The notes below the pieces were generated by a model that saw only the letters and a program-made list of their open reading frames with translations, did not search any database and had not been told where the DNA came from. 64,000 nt of DNA, taken from assembly GCA_029844215.1 (NCBI GenBank), contig CM056738.1, positions 77,678,093 to 77,742,092 on the forward strand, given 5' to 3'. Shown here piece by piece: positions 10,516-21,239 of this stretch. Position 1 is the stretch's first letter. Every line of letters starts with the position of its first letter. The position numbers were made by a program, and so were the translations under genes. This stretch comes from Przewalskia tangutica (taxonomy: Eukaryota > Streptophyta > Magnoliopsida > Solanales > Solanaceae).

Positions 10516-11856
10516 TTGATATTTGAGGGCTGGTGTTCATAGCACTGGTATGACTATCGTTCATATGTTGAAACATGCTGTACAAGGTAAAATTGACTTT
10601 CATTACTTCCACTTGATGAGCACGATGTCATCGTTAATTGGGTTATCATATATGTCTTCACCGTATTTTTACTATTATGATTTAAATTACGATTACTTTT
10701 TTGCATACTTGGTACATATTTTGTCTTGACCTCCTGCGGGGCTGCGTTAAATGCCGCAGTTGAGGTACATAGCTTGTTGATCCGCACTCCAGGATCACGG
10801 TTCGATTCTCGAAAGCTCCATTTCTCGGAGGCTTGTCTTTGGTATGGTTCCACAAGTGGTTGACTTTTGTACATTCAGGGGTATGGCGGGGCCCTGTCCC
10901 GTCACAGTTGTTATGTAAACTCTTAGAGGTCTGTAGTCATATTTTGTGGGTCACTTTATAATTTTTTTTTGAGGTAACTGCTTTTGGATTTGTTTATATC
11001 CAGGGAGGTAGCCTTATCGGCTAACCTAATATTTATTTCATTATTAAGTTTGTGTATGTTCACGATTATCTCGATGTATACTATAAGTGGTGCCTGTGTA
11101 GGGCACTGATCGGCCCGGTCGGTCGTGATAATAAGGGTGTAGAAAGGTGTTAAAAAGCCTCACATTTTACCCTTATTGTTGTTGGAATATGGACTGATTT
11201 TAGTGGAATGTTTTACATAATTAAGGGGTTGTTTTGGCGTGAGAAATAGGTGTGTGAATAACCTTGGTTGCAGTTTGTGCCCTTAATTGGTGCCTTGGTT
11301 ATTGTTGAAATTGGCCTTCTTGAAAGGTGAAAAAGTACGTATAAACAGGGGAAGTGCTGCCCAAATTTTTGTAGAAAAAGAGAACCATTACTTGGTATTA
11401 ACCTACGCTAGAAAGCATGAAGTTAATAGAAGTGTTATTCTCATTATAGGTTGAAGTACTACTTGTGGCGTATTCTACTTAGCGTGTGGATTAGCCGAAG
11501 AGGTATGTGACTCTTCCTTTCTTCTTTGAGCATGAACTTTATAAAATGAGTGTACGGTGGACGTACGTGTTTTAAAAGAATCTAGATTTCATGTGGTACA
11601 TGAGGTGATCGTAACTTGATTTTAAAAGTATACTTGACTTGATTTGAAAAGAATAATTCAATTGGTTTTAAAAGTATAAGTGTCTTGATTTTAAAAGTAT
11701 ACTTGTCTTGATTTTAAAAGTGAAAGTGTCTTGTTGCTACATATACAGTTTTTCATTTATTATTTGGCCTATGTCTTGTATGAGATGTGAGGCTATAAGA
11801 GGGGGTGCCCAGGTAGGGCACCAGTCGCGGGCCCAGGGTTCGGGTCATGACAAAAG

Positions 11857-11868
11857 TGGTATCAGAGC
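11857..11868 (+). other. Primer-binding site of Tekay A (tRNA-Met)
   Basis: TGGTATCAGAGC lies 4 nt after the 5' LTR, the standard minus-strand primer site complementary to the 3' end of initiator tRNA-Met in many plant LTR elements. Confidence 0.88.
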
Positions 11869-12057
11869 AGTTAGTCCTCGGACTGTCTACAGACCGTGTC
11901 TAGTAGAGTCTTGGGTATGAGCATGTGTGCACCATAATTATACACAGGAGGCTACATGATATTTAGGGTTGGTTTCTATTTTTCTTACTCCAAGATCGTG
12001 CGATAAAGATGTGTTGTTAGGGTAGTCCCTCCCTAACGTATTATTGTGGTTGCAGCT

Positions 12058-12108
12058 ATGCCTCCGAAGAAGGCAACAACGGCCAAGAATGGAATATGTG
12101 GACCTTGA
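12058..12108 (+). pseudogene. Gag start of Tekay A, truncated
   Basis: The ATG at 12058 begins MPPKKATTAKNGICGP and meets a TGA after 16 codons. MPPKK is a common start of chromovirus gag proteins, and the site is about 190 bp after the primer-binding site, where gag should begin. What follows shows no gag, so the frame was lost by deletion or replacement. Confidence 0.5.
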
Positions 12109-12844
12109 ATACAAGTTGGTAAAATTGTTGTATAGTTGGTGTAATGATGATGTGCATCTATACGAACGTATTTATTTGGGGCCATGTGTGTGTTGTCTGA
12201 AGTGATTATGGATTATCACGAGCTGGTTGAGCTTTAATAATTACTTGGAAGGTGTTGAAACAGTTTAGTGAATCCATACCAAGGCATAATATATGTGCTA
12301 ATTTGGAATATTTAGGAGGTGATGAGCTGTTTGAGAGAGGGACGAACTCTGAAAAGATCATGTTAAATTGACTTAATGACATACCATGTTGTGATTAAGC
12401 TATGTTGTATGCTTAAGTGATATGCACGAATAATATTCGTATGGAGTAAATAGGGTTGTGATGATTAGACAAAATAATTTTGAGATTATGAGAAGTTATC
12501 TTACCCGTATACGGGGAGAGATAATGTAAGCTTGGGACATGAAATATTTAAGGATCTTAGAATATTGGATAATTGTTGAGCCCTTAGATATACAAGGCCT
12601 TCTTGAGTAAAATATTTTATGTGTGACGTTGGTTAAAGTACATAGTATACGTGAAGTATATTAGTTGTGATAATTCCTTGGTTTGAGTATAAACCACTTG
12701 TGTGGTTAAAGTTGGAAATAAGATCATTGAAGGATTTTATGTTAAGCATCATTTGGAGGTACTTGGAGTTGGTTTAGTGTGGCAGCCATGGCCACGACAT
12801 TCCGAAGAGTCTCAAGTGAATGCGCAAAGTAAGAATAAGATGAG
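12109..12844 (+). other. Uncharacterised non-coding part of A, left of insertion C
   Basis: AT-rich sequence with no long frame and no recognisable gag, ending in the ATGAG target site of element C. With 23748-24830 it makes about 1.8 kb occupying the place of gag, protease and reverse transcriptase. Confidence 0.4.
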
Positions 12845-15369
12845 TGTAAAATCCGGAAAAAATAATAATAATATATAGTTGTGATTGAGTTAATAAATAT
12901 ATATATATATATATATATAAGAAAACAAAGAATAAATTGCATGGGATAGAGTTAGTGTTAAAGTTGGATAAATAGATAGATAAAATGAAAATAGGAAAAC
13001 AAAAAAAAACAAAAGAAAAAAAAAAGAAAAAAAAGAAGATGCATGCAGCAAGTGCACGCCCCACCCCCCTTCATTTCCCTTCAATCTCTTGGTTTTCCCC
13101 CTCACATAAGTTATGCAATCATCCCTACTTATACATTGTATTTACACACAAACAAAGTACATAGCATAAAGATTAGAAAATCAGGAAAAAACAAGTGAAC
13201 AAGAAGAGGAAAAATCTGGAAAAAACAAGAGAGCAAGAAGAACAACAATAAAAGAAATACTAGGGAGCACAGGTCTCTTGTAGCAACCGAACAACAATCA
13301 TTTCACACATACAAAGTGAGTTTTCTCACTCAGAAATTCTTGGTAACATCCTTTATTTTAAGTTCAATACATGTTAGAATAAGAATTGAGTGTTGAAAAG
13401 AAATATTGAACTTTTGATTGTTTAGACAACTAGTTGCGTCATGAACTTTACGAACTGTTCTCACTGAGTTATAATTGTTAGAATTTGATGAAATTCGGAA
13501 GAATGATACACCTGTCTATTATGATCATATAGAACCAAAAATGAGCTAAAATGGACATACGGTTTGAAAGTTATCATAGTTCAAAGTTCCTGCCTTAGAT
13601 TTGGCCGAAATTCGGAAAGGCATAATTACGGACTGTTTTTATTGAGTTTTACTTATTAGAATTATATGAAAATTTACATGGTTGTAAACCTCTCTGTTAC
13701 GAACAGATATAGATAAAGATTAGTTAAAACGGACTTACGAGTTGAGAGTTATTGTAGTTTGAAGTTGCTGCCTCAGATTCATCGGAATCCAGAAGGGCAG
13801 GACGTTGAAACGTAAAACAGTACTAATACGTGGGGAATATGAAAATTTGTGCTAAATGAAAGTTCTATATCTATCTGTTGTGGACATTTTGAGACCTTAC
13901 CGGGGTCTATCTGACTTACGTATTGAGAGTTATCGCTGTTTAAAGTTTCTGCCTCGGATCTATCGAGATCCAGGAAGGGCAGCGAATAAAAGTGTAAAAC
14001 TGTGCCAAATGGTACAGAATATGAAATGATGGTTCACATGGAGACGTGTAGCTCTATGTTCTCGTCGTTTTGAGATTTTATGGGGCTTGAACGGGTTTAC
14101 AGATTAGGAGTTATGACTATTCTAAGATTGGGTTTTGTTTAATAAAAATTCTCCCGAAACAAATCTCATGTGGCTGTTTTGAGGATAAATTTGTGTTAGT
14201 TACCCAAAGTAGTTTTAAATAAAATTTGGTACAGTGAAAGATCCCCGTCTTACCTTAGTTTCCGCTTGAGAAACACCTTAGTTGGAGTTATGGTTAAAAG
14301 GTTATAACCGTTACAAGTATGAATGACAGAATGTTGGGAAAGAGAATATTATTTATTCGATCTTCTGAAAAATATAAAAAGTGAATACGTGTTCACATAA
14401 ATATATAAATATAAACATAATGGATCGGTTTGCACGCCGCAACAAAACGTAAAGTGAATACGTGTTCACAAATACGTAAATATAATGGATCGGGTTGCAC
14501 GCTGCAACAAAACGTAAAGTGAATACGCGTTCACAAATACGTAAACATAATGGATCGGGTTGCACGCCGCAACAAAACGTAAAGTGAATACGTGTTCACA
14601 AATACGTAAATATAATGGATCGGGTTGCACGCCGCAACAAATATGAAAGATGAATACATGTTCACCTATATATAAATATGAAAAGTGAATACGCGTTCAC
14701 AAATATATAAATGTAATAAACATGTGGAAATGCAGGAGAATGTCTTAACGTATAATACGAGATAAAATGAAGTGTTAGTTAAACCGAGAATTTCCTATGA
14801 GGAGTTGTTGCATATTTAAAAATGTTGTAACCTGATATGTTTTTGCAATATGCTTATTACGTTATAATGTGATTGCATTTGGAATATTGTGGTGTTACTT
14901 TGAATTGCAGGGTAAGGTTCTCACTCAGCCCCAGATGGTAGGGCTGACTCTTTATTTAACATGTTTCAGGAAAGCGTGATAGAGGAAAGGCTCCACGCCA
15001 AGGCTAGCGATCGTACCGCAACCTCTTGTCTTACCAAGTCCATTGTTTCGGGCTTGGTATTCGTCAGGTTCAGGATGTCAGTTCCAGTGTCTCGGGAAAT
15101 GCCCGTGTGGAATGGTCTCCCTTCCAACTTAGAATAATCTTTGTCAGTATGTCTATGTAGAAACAATATTTGCACGAGCATGGGCTCACGTTATGTTTTT
15201 AATAAAGTCATAAACAGATTTCTTTATTGTTATTTTTATTAATAGCTATGTATTTGAATATAAGTTCAAATTTCTGAATAAAGAGAATTAAATGGTGCTC
15301 ATGGTAGGAAATAATTGTCCAGGTGTCATCACGCCCTAAGTAAAGACTTAGGAAAAGTCGGGCGTGACA
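12845..15369 (+). repeat. 5' LTR of Tekay C
   Basis: Starts TGTAAAATCCGG and ends GGGCGTGACA. It contains (TA)n at about 12898-12919 and an A-rich tract at 13000-13040. The middle is a series of similar stretches (GAGAGTTAT, CTGCCTCGGAT, GAAGGGCAG; 13490-14110), followed by the 65-bp repeat. Confidence 0.95.
14381..14695 (+). repeat. 65-bp minisatellite in the 5' LTR of C
   Basis: About 4.5 units with exact 65-bp spacing (14454, 14519, 14584, 14649). Each has the near-palindrome GTGAATACGYGTTCAC and GGATCGGGTTGCACGCCGC. The matching array in the 3' LTR is at 22757-23070. Confidence 0.92.
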
Positions 15370-15372
15370 AGT

Positions 15373-15384
15373 TGGTATCAGAGC
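15373..15384 (+). other. Primer-binding site of Tekay C (tRNA-Met)
   Basis: TGGTATCAGAGC begins 3 nt after the LTR end and is identical to that of element A. Confidence 0.92.
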
Positions 15385-15629
15385 TAAACTAGGTTAGGAG
15401 ATTCTAGGAAGTTTCTTCGAGTTGGGTGCTTGAACGATTACTTATTGCGACGGTGTGCGCGCCACCCTAATAATAAGTGAACGAAATAACATCATAAAGT
15501 TTCCCTTCTTTCATACTCCTCTCGTGCCTATCTTGAGTCTTTTTCAAGACTTGATTCTTGTACTACATCTTTCACGCGGGTTAGGAAGAAGATTGTACAA
15601 CGTTATACTGACCAATAATTGTTGTGTAG

Positions 15630-16136
15630 ATGGTGATTATAAGACGAGTTCCAACAAAGAGGGAAGTACTCGAGGAACAGGCAAAGGAAATGCAAGCTCA
15701 GAAGGAATTCATGCGTCGTAAGATGAACTCGGGAGATGATTTTAACGAGTATATGTGCGATACAATCGTACTTTGTGCGTATTTGCTTAGGAGTAGACAG
15801 AAGAGGCGTTCTTACGACCCGGCCTTCTTCAACTTTCCGATTGGAGTCATATTACAGATAATATTCAACTCTGTCCCGGAAAAATTTCGATCCTCATTCA
15901 GAGGGGCAAAGATGCTAAGAGGAGATGTTACAGAAGGTTCCTGGACTAAATTCCTATTTCAGGTAATAGTAGTAAGGGAAAGAATGAGCGAAATGGAAAG
16001 GGAAGCAAGGAAGAAGGTTCACAGGGAGTTGAATGCCAATCAACAGAATAGGAGAATTATGTGGTTAAGCCCTTTAGAACGTGTTGTAGTAGGTGCATGT
16101 TCGAGTAAGAGAGCTATAGGGAATGACATAGAATGA
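15630..16136 (+). CDS. Unrecognised 168-residue ORF between primer-binding site and gag of C
   Basis: An uninterrupted ATG-started frame in the leader of element C, upstream of gag. The product is basic and Glu/Arg/Lys-rich, with helical, possibly coiled-coil ends: EVLEEQAKEMQAQKEFMRRK near the N-terminus and RERMSEMEREARKKVHREL near residue 120. A hydrophobic middle lies around FNFPIGVILQIIF. No retroviral domain is recognisable. It stays open while the downstream gag-pol is broken, which may be chance or recent selection. It could be a lineage-specific extra ORF, an N-terminal gag extension or captured sequence. Confidence 0.35.
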   Translation: MVIIRRVPTKREVLEEQAKEMQAQKEFMRRKMNSGDDFNEYMCDTIVLCAYLLRSRQKRRSYDPAFFNFPIGVILQIIFNSVPEKFRSSFRGAKMLRGDVTEGSWTKFLFQVIVVRERMSEMEREARKKVHRELNANQQNRRIMWLSPLERVVVGACSSKRAIGNDIE

Positions 16137-16340
16137 CATGCTCTGATGTATTGTAATGTCATGAAATATTTTCAAATATGAGGAATGAAACATTATTAAT
16201 GCAAGTTATGAGTTGTCATTATTGTTTAGTTAATCTGCGTTTTCTTGTGGTGTTGCATGCTTATGAACTATAAGAAAATTTTAAGAGCTAGAGTAGACAT
16301 TCCGTCTTCTAAAATATGAGTGTGTTTGTCTTCACAGAAA

Positions 16341-17611
16341 ATGGTGAATTCACAAATCCCGGGGGCTCAAGAGGAGGTTCATCACGAAGCTCATGTACCT
16401 CCAGCTGACGTAGTGGTGTCTGAAGGGAGCGGAGAAAATGTCGAAAAAAATGTTGGAGAGAACGAGAGTCAAATGGCCCAAGAAACGGTGGGATAAAAAC
16501 TAGATAGACTCATAGAGTTAATGACAGATGCAGTTTCACACATGGTTCCGCCCGCACCTAGTGTCTCTGTCATAGCCCCGAACCAGAACCAGACGGCCCA
16601 GGGACCGGTGCATCGCACGCGGGCGAGAGTGTAGAAGTTCAAGCGACTGATAGGCTATGGGCAAATTTTATGAGGAGAAGAGAACCATGACTCGGGGAAG
16701 GACCCCAAGGCCGACCCGATAGTATTCCTCGATGGTTGAAGACTTAATATTCACATTGGGATGCGTGGACGCAGGGCGCCAACAGTAGGCGCGCGACTAG
16801 TGGATGATGCAGGTGTGGTGGAGGAATTTTAGGAAAAATCGCCCCCGATGTCACCACCAATGACTTGGGAGGATTGAGGCGGCATTCGTTGAGAAATTTA
16901 TGCCTAATACGCGCAAGGACGCGCTCGGGCGGAGTTTGAACAATTGAAGCAAGGTGGCCGCAGTGTACAAGAATATGATACACCTTTCGTGAGGTTATCG
17001 GCATACAACACACATGTCGTCCCTACAGAAATGGATAGAGTCAAGCGATTTGTAGAGGGTTTAAACCCGAACATAGCAGAGAAGGTGGTGGCGTTAGCCA
17101 ACGATCGAACTTATCTTCAGATTGTCGATATGGCTTTGAGGGTAGAAGGTTTCGCTAAAGCAAAAGAGAATATTCGCATAAGAGATTTGGACGTCGAGGA
17201 TCATTTAACGAGTCAAAATCGAGCGGGAGTTTAGTAAGGGATCTTCAGGACCGAACCAATCTGTGGGCCAGTCTTATTTCAAGCCTAAGGGGCACAGTTG
17301 GTCTAATTACCAAGGTAGCAAGGATAAGGCCACCAACCCTAACACAGGAGGTGACAAACCGATTTGTAAGATTTGTCAAAGGAAACACACTGGAGAATGT
17401 CGCCTTAACGAAGACATGTTATAATCGTGGAGAGTCGGGCCACTATGCCGTGGATTGCAAGAAGAGGACCCAAACTCAATCTATTCGGGAGGTCGAAGCA
17501 ACCACGGTACCGCATAGGGAAATCAGGGAAACCAACCCCGCCAGAGTCAGGGAGGTCAACAACCCAACAATTCTAATCGGCTCTACGCTTTGCCCCAGAG
17601 GAATGAGGTAG
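16341..17611 (+). pseudogene. Gag of Tekay C, broken
   Basis: The capsid/nucleocapsid precursor that would package the RNA. It starts MVNSQIPGAQEEVHHEAHVP at 16341, runs into a TAA near 16495 and shifts frame several times. The gag domain is clear at 16944-17232 (LSAYNTHVVPTEMDRVKRF, then VEGLNPNIAEKVVALANDRT). The nucleocapsid zinc knuckle CYNRGESGHYAVDC (C-x2-C-x4-H-x4-C with the spacing kept) lies near 17419-17460. A TAG at 17232 separates the two. The frames cannot give one protein. Confidence 0.85.
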
Positions 17612-18123
17612 AAGCATCTAATGCGGTGGTCACAGGTATTTTTCTAGTCTCGAGTATTCCTGCATTTGTATTATACGATCCCGGCTCTACATTTTCATAT
17701 GTGTCAATGGGCTTTGCTAAGAATTTACACGTAGAACCTTCTTATTTAAGTGAACCTTTTGAGGTTATGACACCAGTAGGGGCCTCAATTTGGGCCTCTC
17801 GGGTGGTAAATAATTTCCCATTAGAAGTGAATGGCAGGGGAACAATGGTGAACCTAGTACTACTTGATATGGTAGACTTCGACGTCATTTTGGGTATGGA
17901 TTGGTTGTCGGTATGTTATGCCATGTTAGATTGTCGGCGAAAGATAGTGAGATTAACTTTTCCCGGAGAACCAGAAGTTGTTATAAGAGGTAGGGTTGGA
18001 ATATCCTCAGGTAAGTTTATTTCCTACCTTGGGGCTCAAAAGTTATTGAGAAGTCACAGAGTGGAGTATGCATATCTGGCTAATATAGTGGATACCCAAA
18101 AAAGAATCCCCAGCTGTGAATGA
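17590..18123 (+). pseudogene. Aspartic protease of Tekay C
   Basis: Retropepsin-like protease that would cut the polyprotein. The active site is LYDPGSTFSYVS, with the catalytic Asp at residue 30 of the frame, followed by the flap region and VDFDVILGMDWLS, a hallmark of gypsy proteases. The domain looks intact, but a frameshift just before 18120 separates it from reverse transcriptase, whose frame already reads NDVPIVRNFPEVFPEDLPGL at 18119. Confidence 0.88.
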
Positions 18124-19154
18124 TGTTCCTATTGTTCGAAATTTTCCGGAGGTTTTTCCTGAAGATCTTCCAGGACTTCCTCCGGATAGAGAAGTGGAGT
18201 TTGCTATAGAGTTAATTCCGGGTACAAGACCCATTTCTATTCCTCCATAACGAATGACCCCAGCTGAATTGAGGGAGTTAAAAGAACAATTGAAGGATCT
18301 TCTGGATAAAGGCTTTATAAGGCCTAGTGTTTCCCTTGGTGCACGATCTGTTTATGAAAAAAAAGACGGATCGCTCCGAATGTGCATCGATTATCGGCAG
18401 CTCAATAAGGTCACGATCAAGAACCGATACCCATTACCAAGAATCGATGATCTTTTTGACCAACTTCAGGGAGCTAGCTATTTTTCCAAGATTGATCTCC
18501 GTTCGGGATATCATCAGCTGAAAATAAATCCAGATGATATATCCAAAATAGTCTTTAGAACCCGGTACGACCATTATGAGTTCTTGGTCATGTCTTTTGG
18601 GTTAACCAATGCCCCAGCGGCTTTTATGGATTTAATGAACATAATCTTCAAACCATTCCTAGATTTGTTCGTGATTGTGTTCATAGATGATATCCTAATC
18701 TACAGTAAGAGTGTTGAAGAACATGAAGAACATCTGAGGGTAGTGCTTCAAGTCTTGAAACAGGAGAAACTATATGCTAAATTTTCAAAGTGTGAATTTT
18801 GATTGGAAAAGGTAGCCTTTTTGGGCCATGTTGTGTCAAGGGATGAAATTATGGTAGACCCCCAAAAGATAGAAGCAGTGAAGAACTGGCCAAAACCGAC
18901 CACTCCAACAGAGGTTAGAAGTTTCTTGGGTTTGGCTGGGTATTATAGAAGATTCGTAAAAGGTTTTTCTAGTCTTCACGCTCCTCGACCGGTTGACTCA
19001 AAAAGCGGTTAAGTACCAGTGGTCAGAAGCATGTGAAGTAAGTTTTCAGAAACTAAAGGAATTGTTGACTACTGCACCAGTCCTAACCTTACCATCGGGA
19101 CAAGAAGGGTTCACAGTCTATTGTGATGCCTCTAGAGTTGGGATATGATGTGTC
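18119..19154 (+). pseudogene. Reverse transcriptase of Tekay C, with stops
   Basis: RNA-dependent DNA polymerase. The catalytic residues are visible: YFSKIDLRSGYHQLKI (Asp 81 counted from the ATG at 18254) and FIDDILIYSKS (Asp 145 and 146, the YxDD box with Phe). Breaks: the Tyr codon of the usual IPPYRM motif is TAA (18248); a Trp codon after KCEF is TGA (18800); a one-base frameshift follows GFSSLHAP near 18985; and a Gly codon is TGA near 19147. The sites are scattered, as expected from neutral decay. Confidence 0.9.
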
Positions 19155-21014
19155 TTGATGCAGTTTGGAAAGGTTATTGTGTATGCATCTAGACAGTTGA
19201 AGATACATGAGAAGAATTACCCAACTCATGACTTGGAATTAGCTGCGGTGGTGTTTGCCTTACGAATATGGAGACATTATTTGTATGGTGTGCATGTGGA
19301 CATATTTACAGATCATAAGAGTTTGCAGTACATAACCACGCAGAAGGATTTGAATCTCCGACAAAGAAGATGGTTAGAGTTGCTTAAGGATTATGACCTT
19401 AGTATTCTTTACCATCCTGGAAAAGCCAACGTGGTGGCTGGCGCACTCAGTAGGAGATCAATGGGCAGCTTGGCTCATTTGGCAATACAAAAGAGGGGTA
19501 TTGTTCGTGAGGTACAAAGATTGGGAAACCTCGGGGTTAGCTTAACTGAGGTCGGTGAAGGTAGGGTGGTGGTACATGATACCTCGCAGTCTGTCTTAGC
19601 TTTAGAAATAAAAGAAAGTCAGTTTGAGGATACAGAGTTTGTTGGATTTCGGGAGAGGATCCAACAGGAAAAACCTTCACAGTTTACATTGAGAGATAAT
19701 GACGGAACCCTTCGGTATAAGGGTAGGTTATGTGTTCCTAAGGTAAAAGATCTAAGGAGGAAGATCTTAGATGAGGGTCACAACACAAGATATTTCATTC
19801 ATCCAGGGTCAACAAAAATGTATCAGGACCTCAAGGCAAATTACTGGTGGGACGGGATGAAGAAAGACGTTGCGGAGTTTGTCGGGAGGTGTCTTATATG
19901 TCAGCAGGTGAAAGCTGAACATCAAAAACCTGGCGGATTACTTCAGGACATTGGAGTCCCCATGTGGAAATGGGAGGCAATTCATATGGATTTCGTAACT
20001 GGTCTACCGAAAACTCGAGAAGGGTATGATTCTATTTGGGTGATTGTTGATCGGCTTACAAAGTCAGCCCATTTCTTACCGGTCAAGACTACGTATCGCG
20101 CACCACAATACACACAGATTTATTTGAAGGAGATTGTGCGGTTACACGGGATTCCCTTACAAATTATTTCAGATAGGGGTTCCCAGTTCACCTCACAGTT
20201 TTGGCAGAGTTTCCAGCAGGGTCTCGGGACAAAAGTTAAGTTAAGCCGACTTTCCACCCGAAACAGATGGGCGGTGAGCGAACAATTCAAACACTTGAGG
20301 ACATGTTGCGATCTTGTGTGTTAGATTTTCAGGGAAGCTGGTTGGACCATCTATGTCTAATTGAGTTCGCCTACAACAATAGTTTTCACTCTAGCATACA
20401 AATGGCCCCGTTTGAAGCATTATATGGACGAAAATGTAGGTCTCCACTTGGATGGTTCGAGGTGGGTGACGCAATCGGACCAAGTCATTCAGAAACAAAT
20501 GATAAGGTCTGAGATGATTCGGGAGCGGATCAAAATTGCTCATAGCCGTCATAAGTCCTATGCGGATCATCGGAAAAGAGATCTTGAATTCCAAGAGGGG
20601 GAGAAAGTATTTTTAAAAGTGTCCCCAATGAAGGGAGTGATGCACTTTGGTAAGAAAGGGAAATTAAGCCCAAGGTTTATTGGGCCATATGAGATCTTGC
20701 GAAGAGTTGGGAATGTGGCTTATGAATTAGCACTTCCACAAGAGCTGGAAGCAGTGCATCCGGTATTTCATGTGTCAATGTTACGAAAATACTTGCACGA
20801 TCCAAGTCACGTCATCCTTCCCCAGGAGATAATTCTTAATAAGGAGCTTCAATATGAAGAAGTTCCGGTGGAAATATTTGATAGGAAGGTTAAGCGCCTT
20901 ATGAATAAAGATATTGCTTCCGTGAAGGTCCTATGGAGGAACCACTCCACTGAGGAAGCCACCTGGGAAGCCGAGGACGCGATGAAAGTCAAATATCCAT
21001 TCCTATTTTACTAA
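19155..21014 (+). pseudogene. RNase H, integrase and chromodomain of Tekay C
   Basis: The first 105 residues are RNase H (THDLELAAVVFALRIWRHYL, FTDHKSLQYI). Its usual VVADALSRR reads VVAGALSRR, losing a conserved acidic residue. Integrase follows: an HHCC zinc finger (His 209/216, Cys 246/249) and catalytic Asp at MDFVTGLP (279) and SDRGSQFTS (340). A frameshift near 20240 destroys the HPQTDGQ segment; the third acid survives in the next frame (GGERTIQTLEDML), and a second shift comes near 20500. The C-terminal frame has the GPYEILRRVG core and a chromodomain (SVKVLWRNHSTEEATWE) that in intact relatives targets integration to heterochromatin. Confidence 0.92.
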
Positions 21015-21089
21015 GGTAATAAAAAAAAAGTGTTACATAGTACTTCATATGTGTTCCATTTGCGTGTCTATATGCATGTGTTACAACCT

Positions 21090-21239
21090 TATTCCATTCG
21101 AGGACGAATGCTTCTTAAGGAAGGGAGAATATGAAGCCCCAAATTAGTGTTACAATAACAATAAACATTATTGTGTCTATGTGATTATGTTACGACCTTA
21201 TTCACATTCGAGGACGAATGTTGCTTAAGGAGGAGAGAA
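21090..21239 (+). other. Duplicated hairpin/polypurine-tract module of Tekay C
   Basis: CATTCGAGGACGAATG (stem CATTCG/CGAATG, loop AGGA) followed by CTTAAGGA and purines occurs at about 21096-21133 and again at 21206-21239, with TGTTAC(A/G)ACCTTATTC before each. Only the second copy abuts the 3' LTR and is the working polypurine tract. The first is followed by unrelated sequence and looks like a decoy or ancestral copy. Confidence 0.75.

Larger units (their letters stand above)
7532..11130 (+). mobile_element. Solo LTR B (Tekay family), inserted in the 5' LTR of A
   Basis: A 3.6-kb LTR starting TGTTACACCCCG and ending GGTCGTGATA (terminal CA mutated to TA), with target duplication ATAAG at 7527-7531 and 11131-11135. 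Joining its flanks restores an uninterrupted stretch that matches the 3' LTR of A. A very GC-rich block (about 7780-7920, with GCCGCGGCGCC) precedes a pyrimidine-rich leader. The 3' part contains two tandem-repeat arrays. No internal region remains. Confidence 0.88.
6356..11852 (+). repeat. 5' LTR of Tekay A, split by solo LTR B
   Basis: 6356-7531 and 11136-11852 are the two parts, about 1893 bp when joined. They match the 3' LTR (26863-27899 plus 30682-31550), including the ends TGTTACACCC and CATGACA/CGTGACA. The last 240 bp hold several CTTGATTTTAAAAGTATA units (11612-11735). Confidence 0.85.

Noticed and set aside
9849..10612. Overlapping frames on both strands (64-132 codons)
   Set aside because: All follow the tandem arrays of solo LTR B, mirror each other on both strands and show no domain.
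12742..13105. Phe-rich membrane-like frames
   Set aside because: Produced by A/T-rich tracts and (TA)n at the LTR start of C; the same artefact recurs at 21185-21537.
15373..15384. tRNA gene suspected from tRNA-complementary sequence
   Set aside because: Only 12 nt complementary to a tRNA 3' end at an LTR border; a primer-binding site. The same holds for 11857, 36823, 43482, 53342 and 58275.
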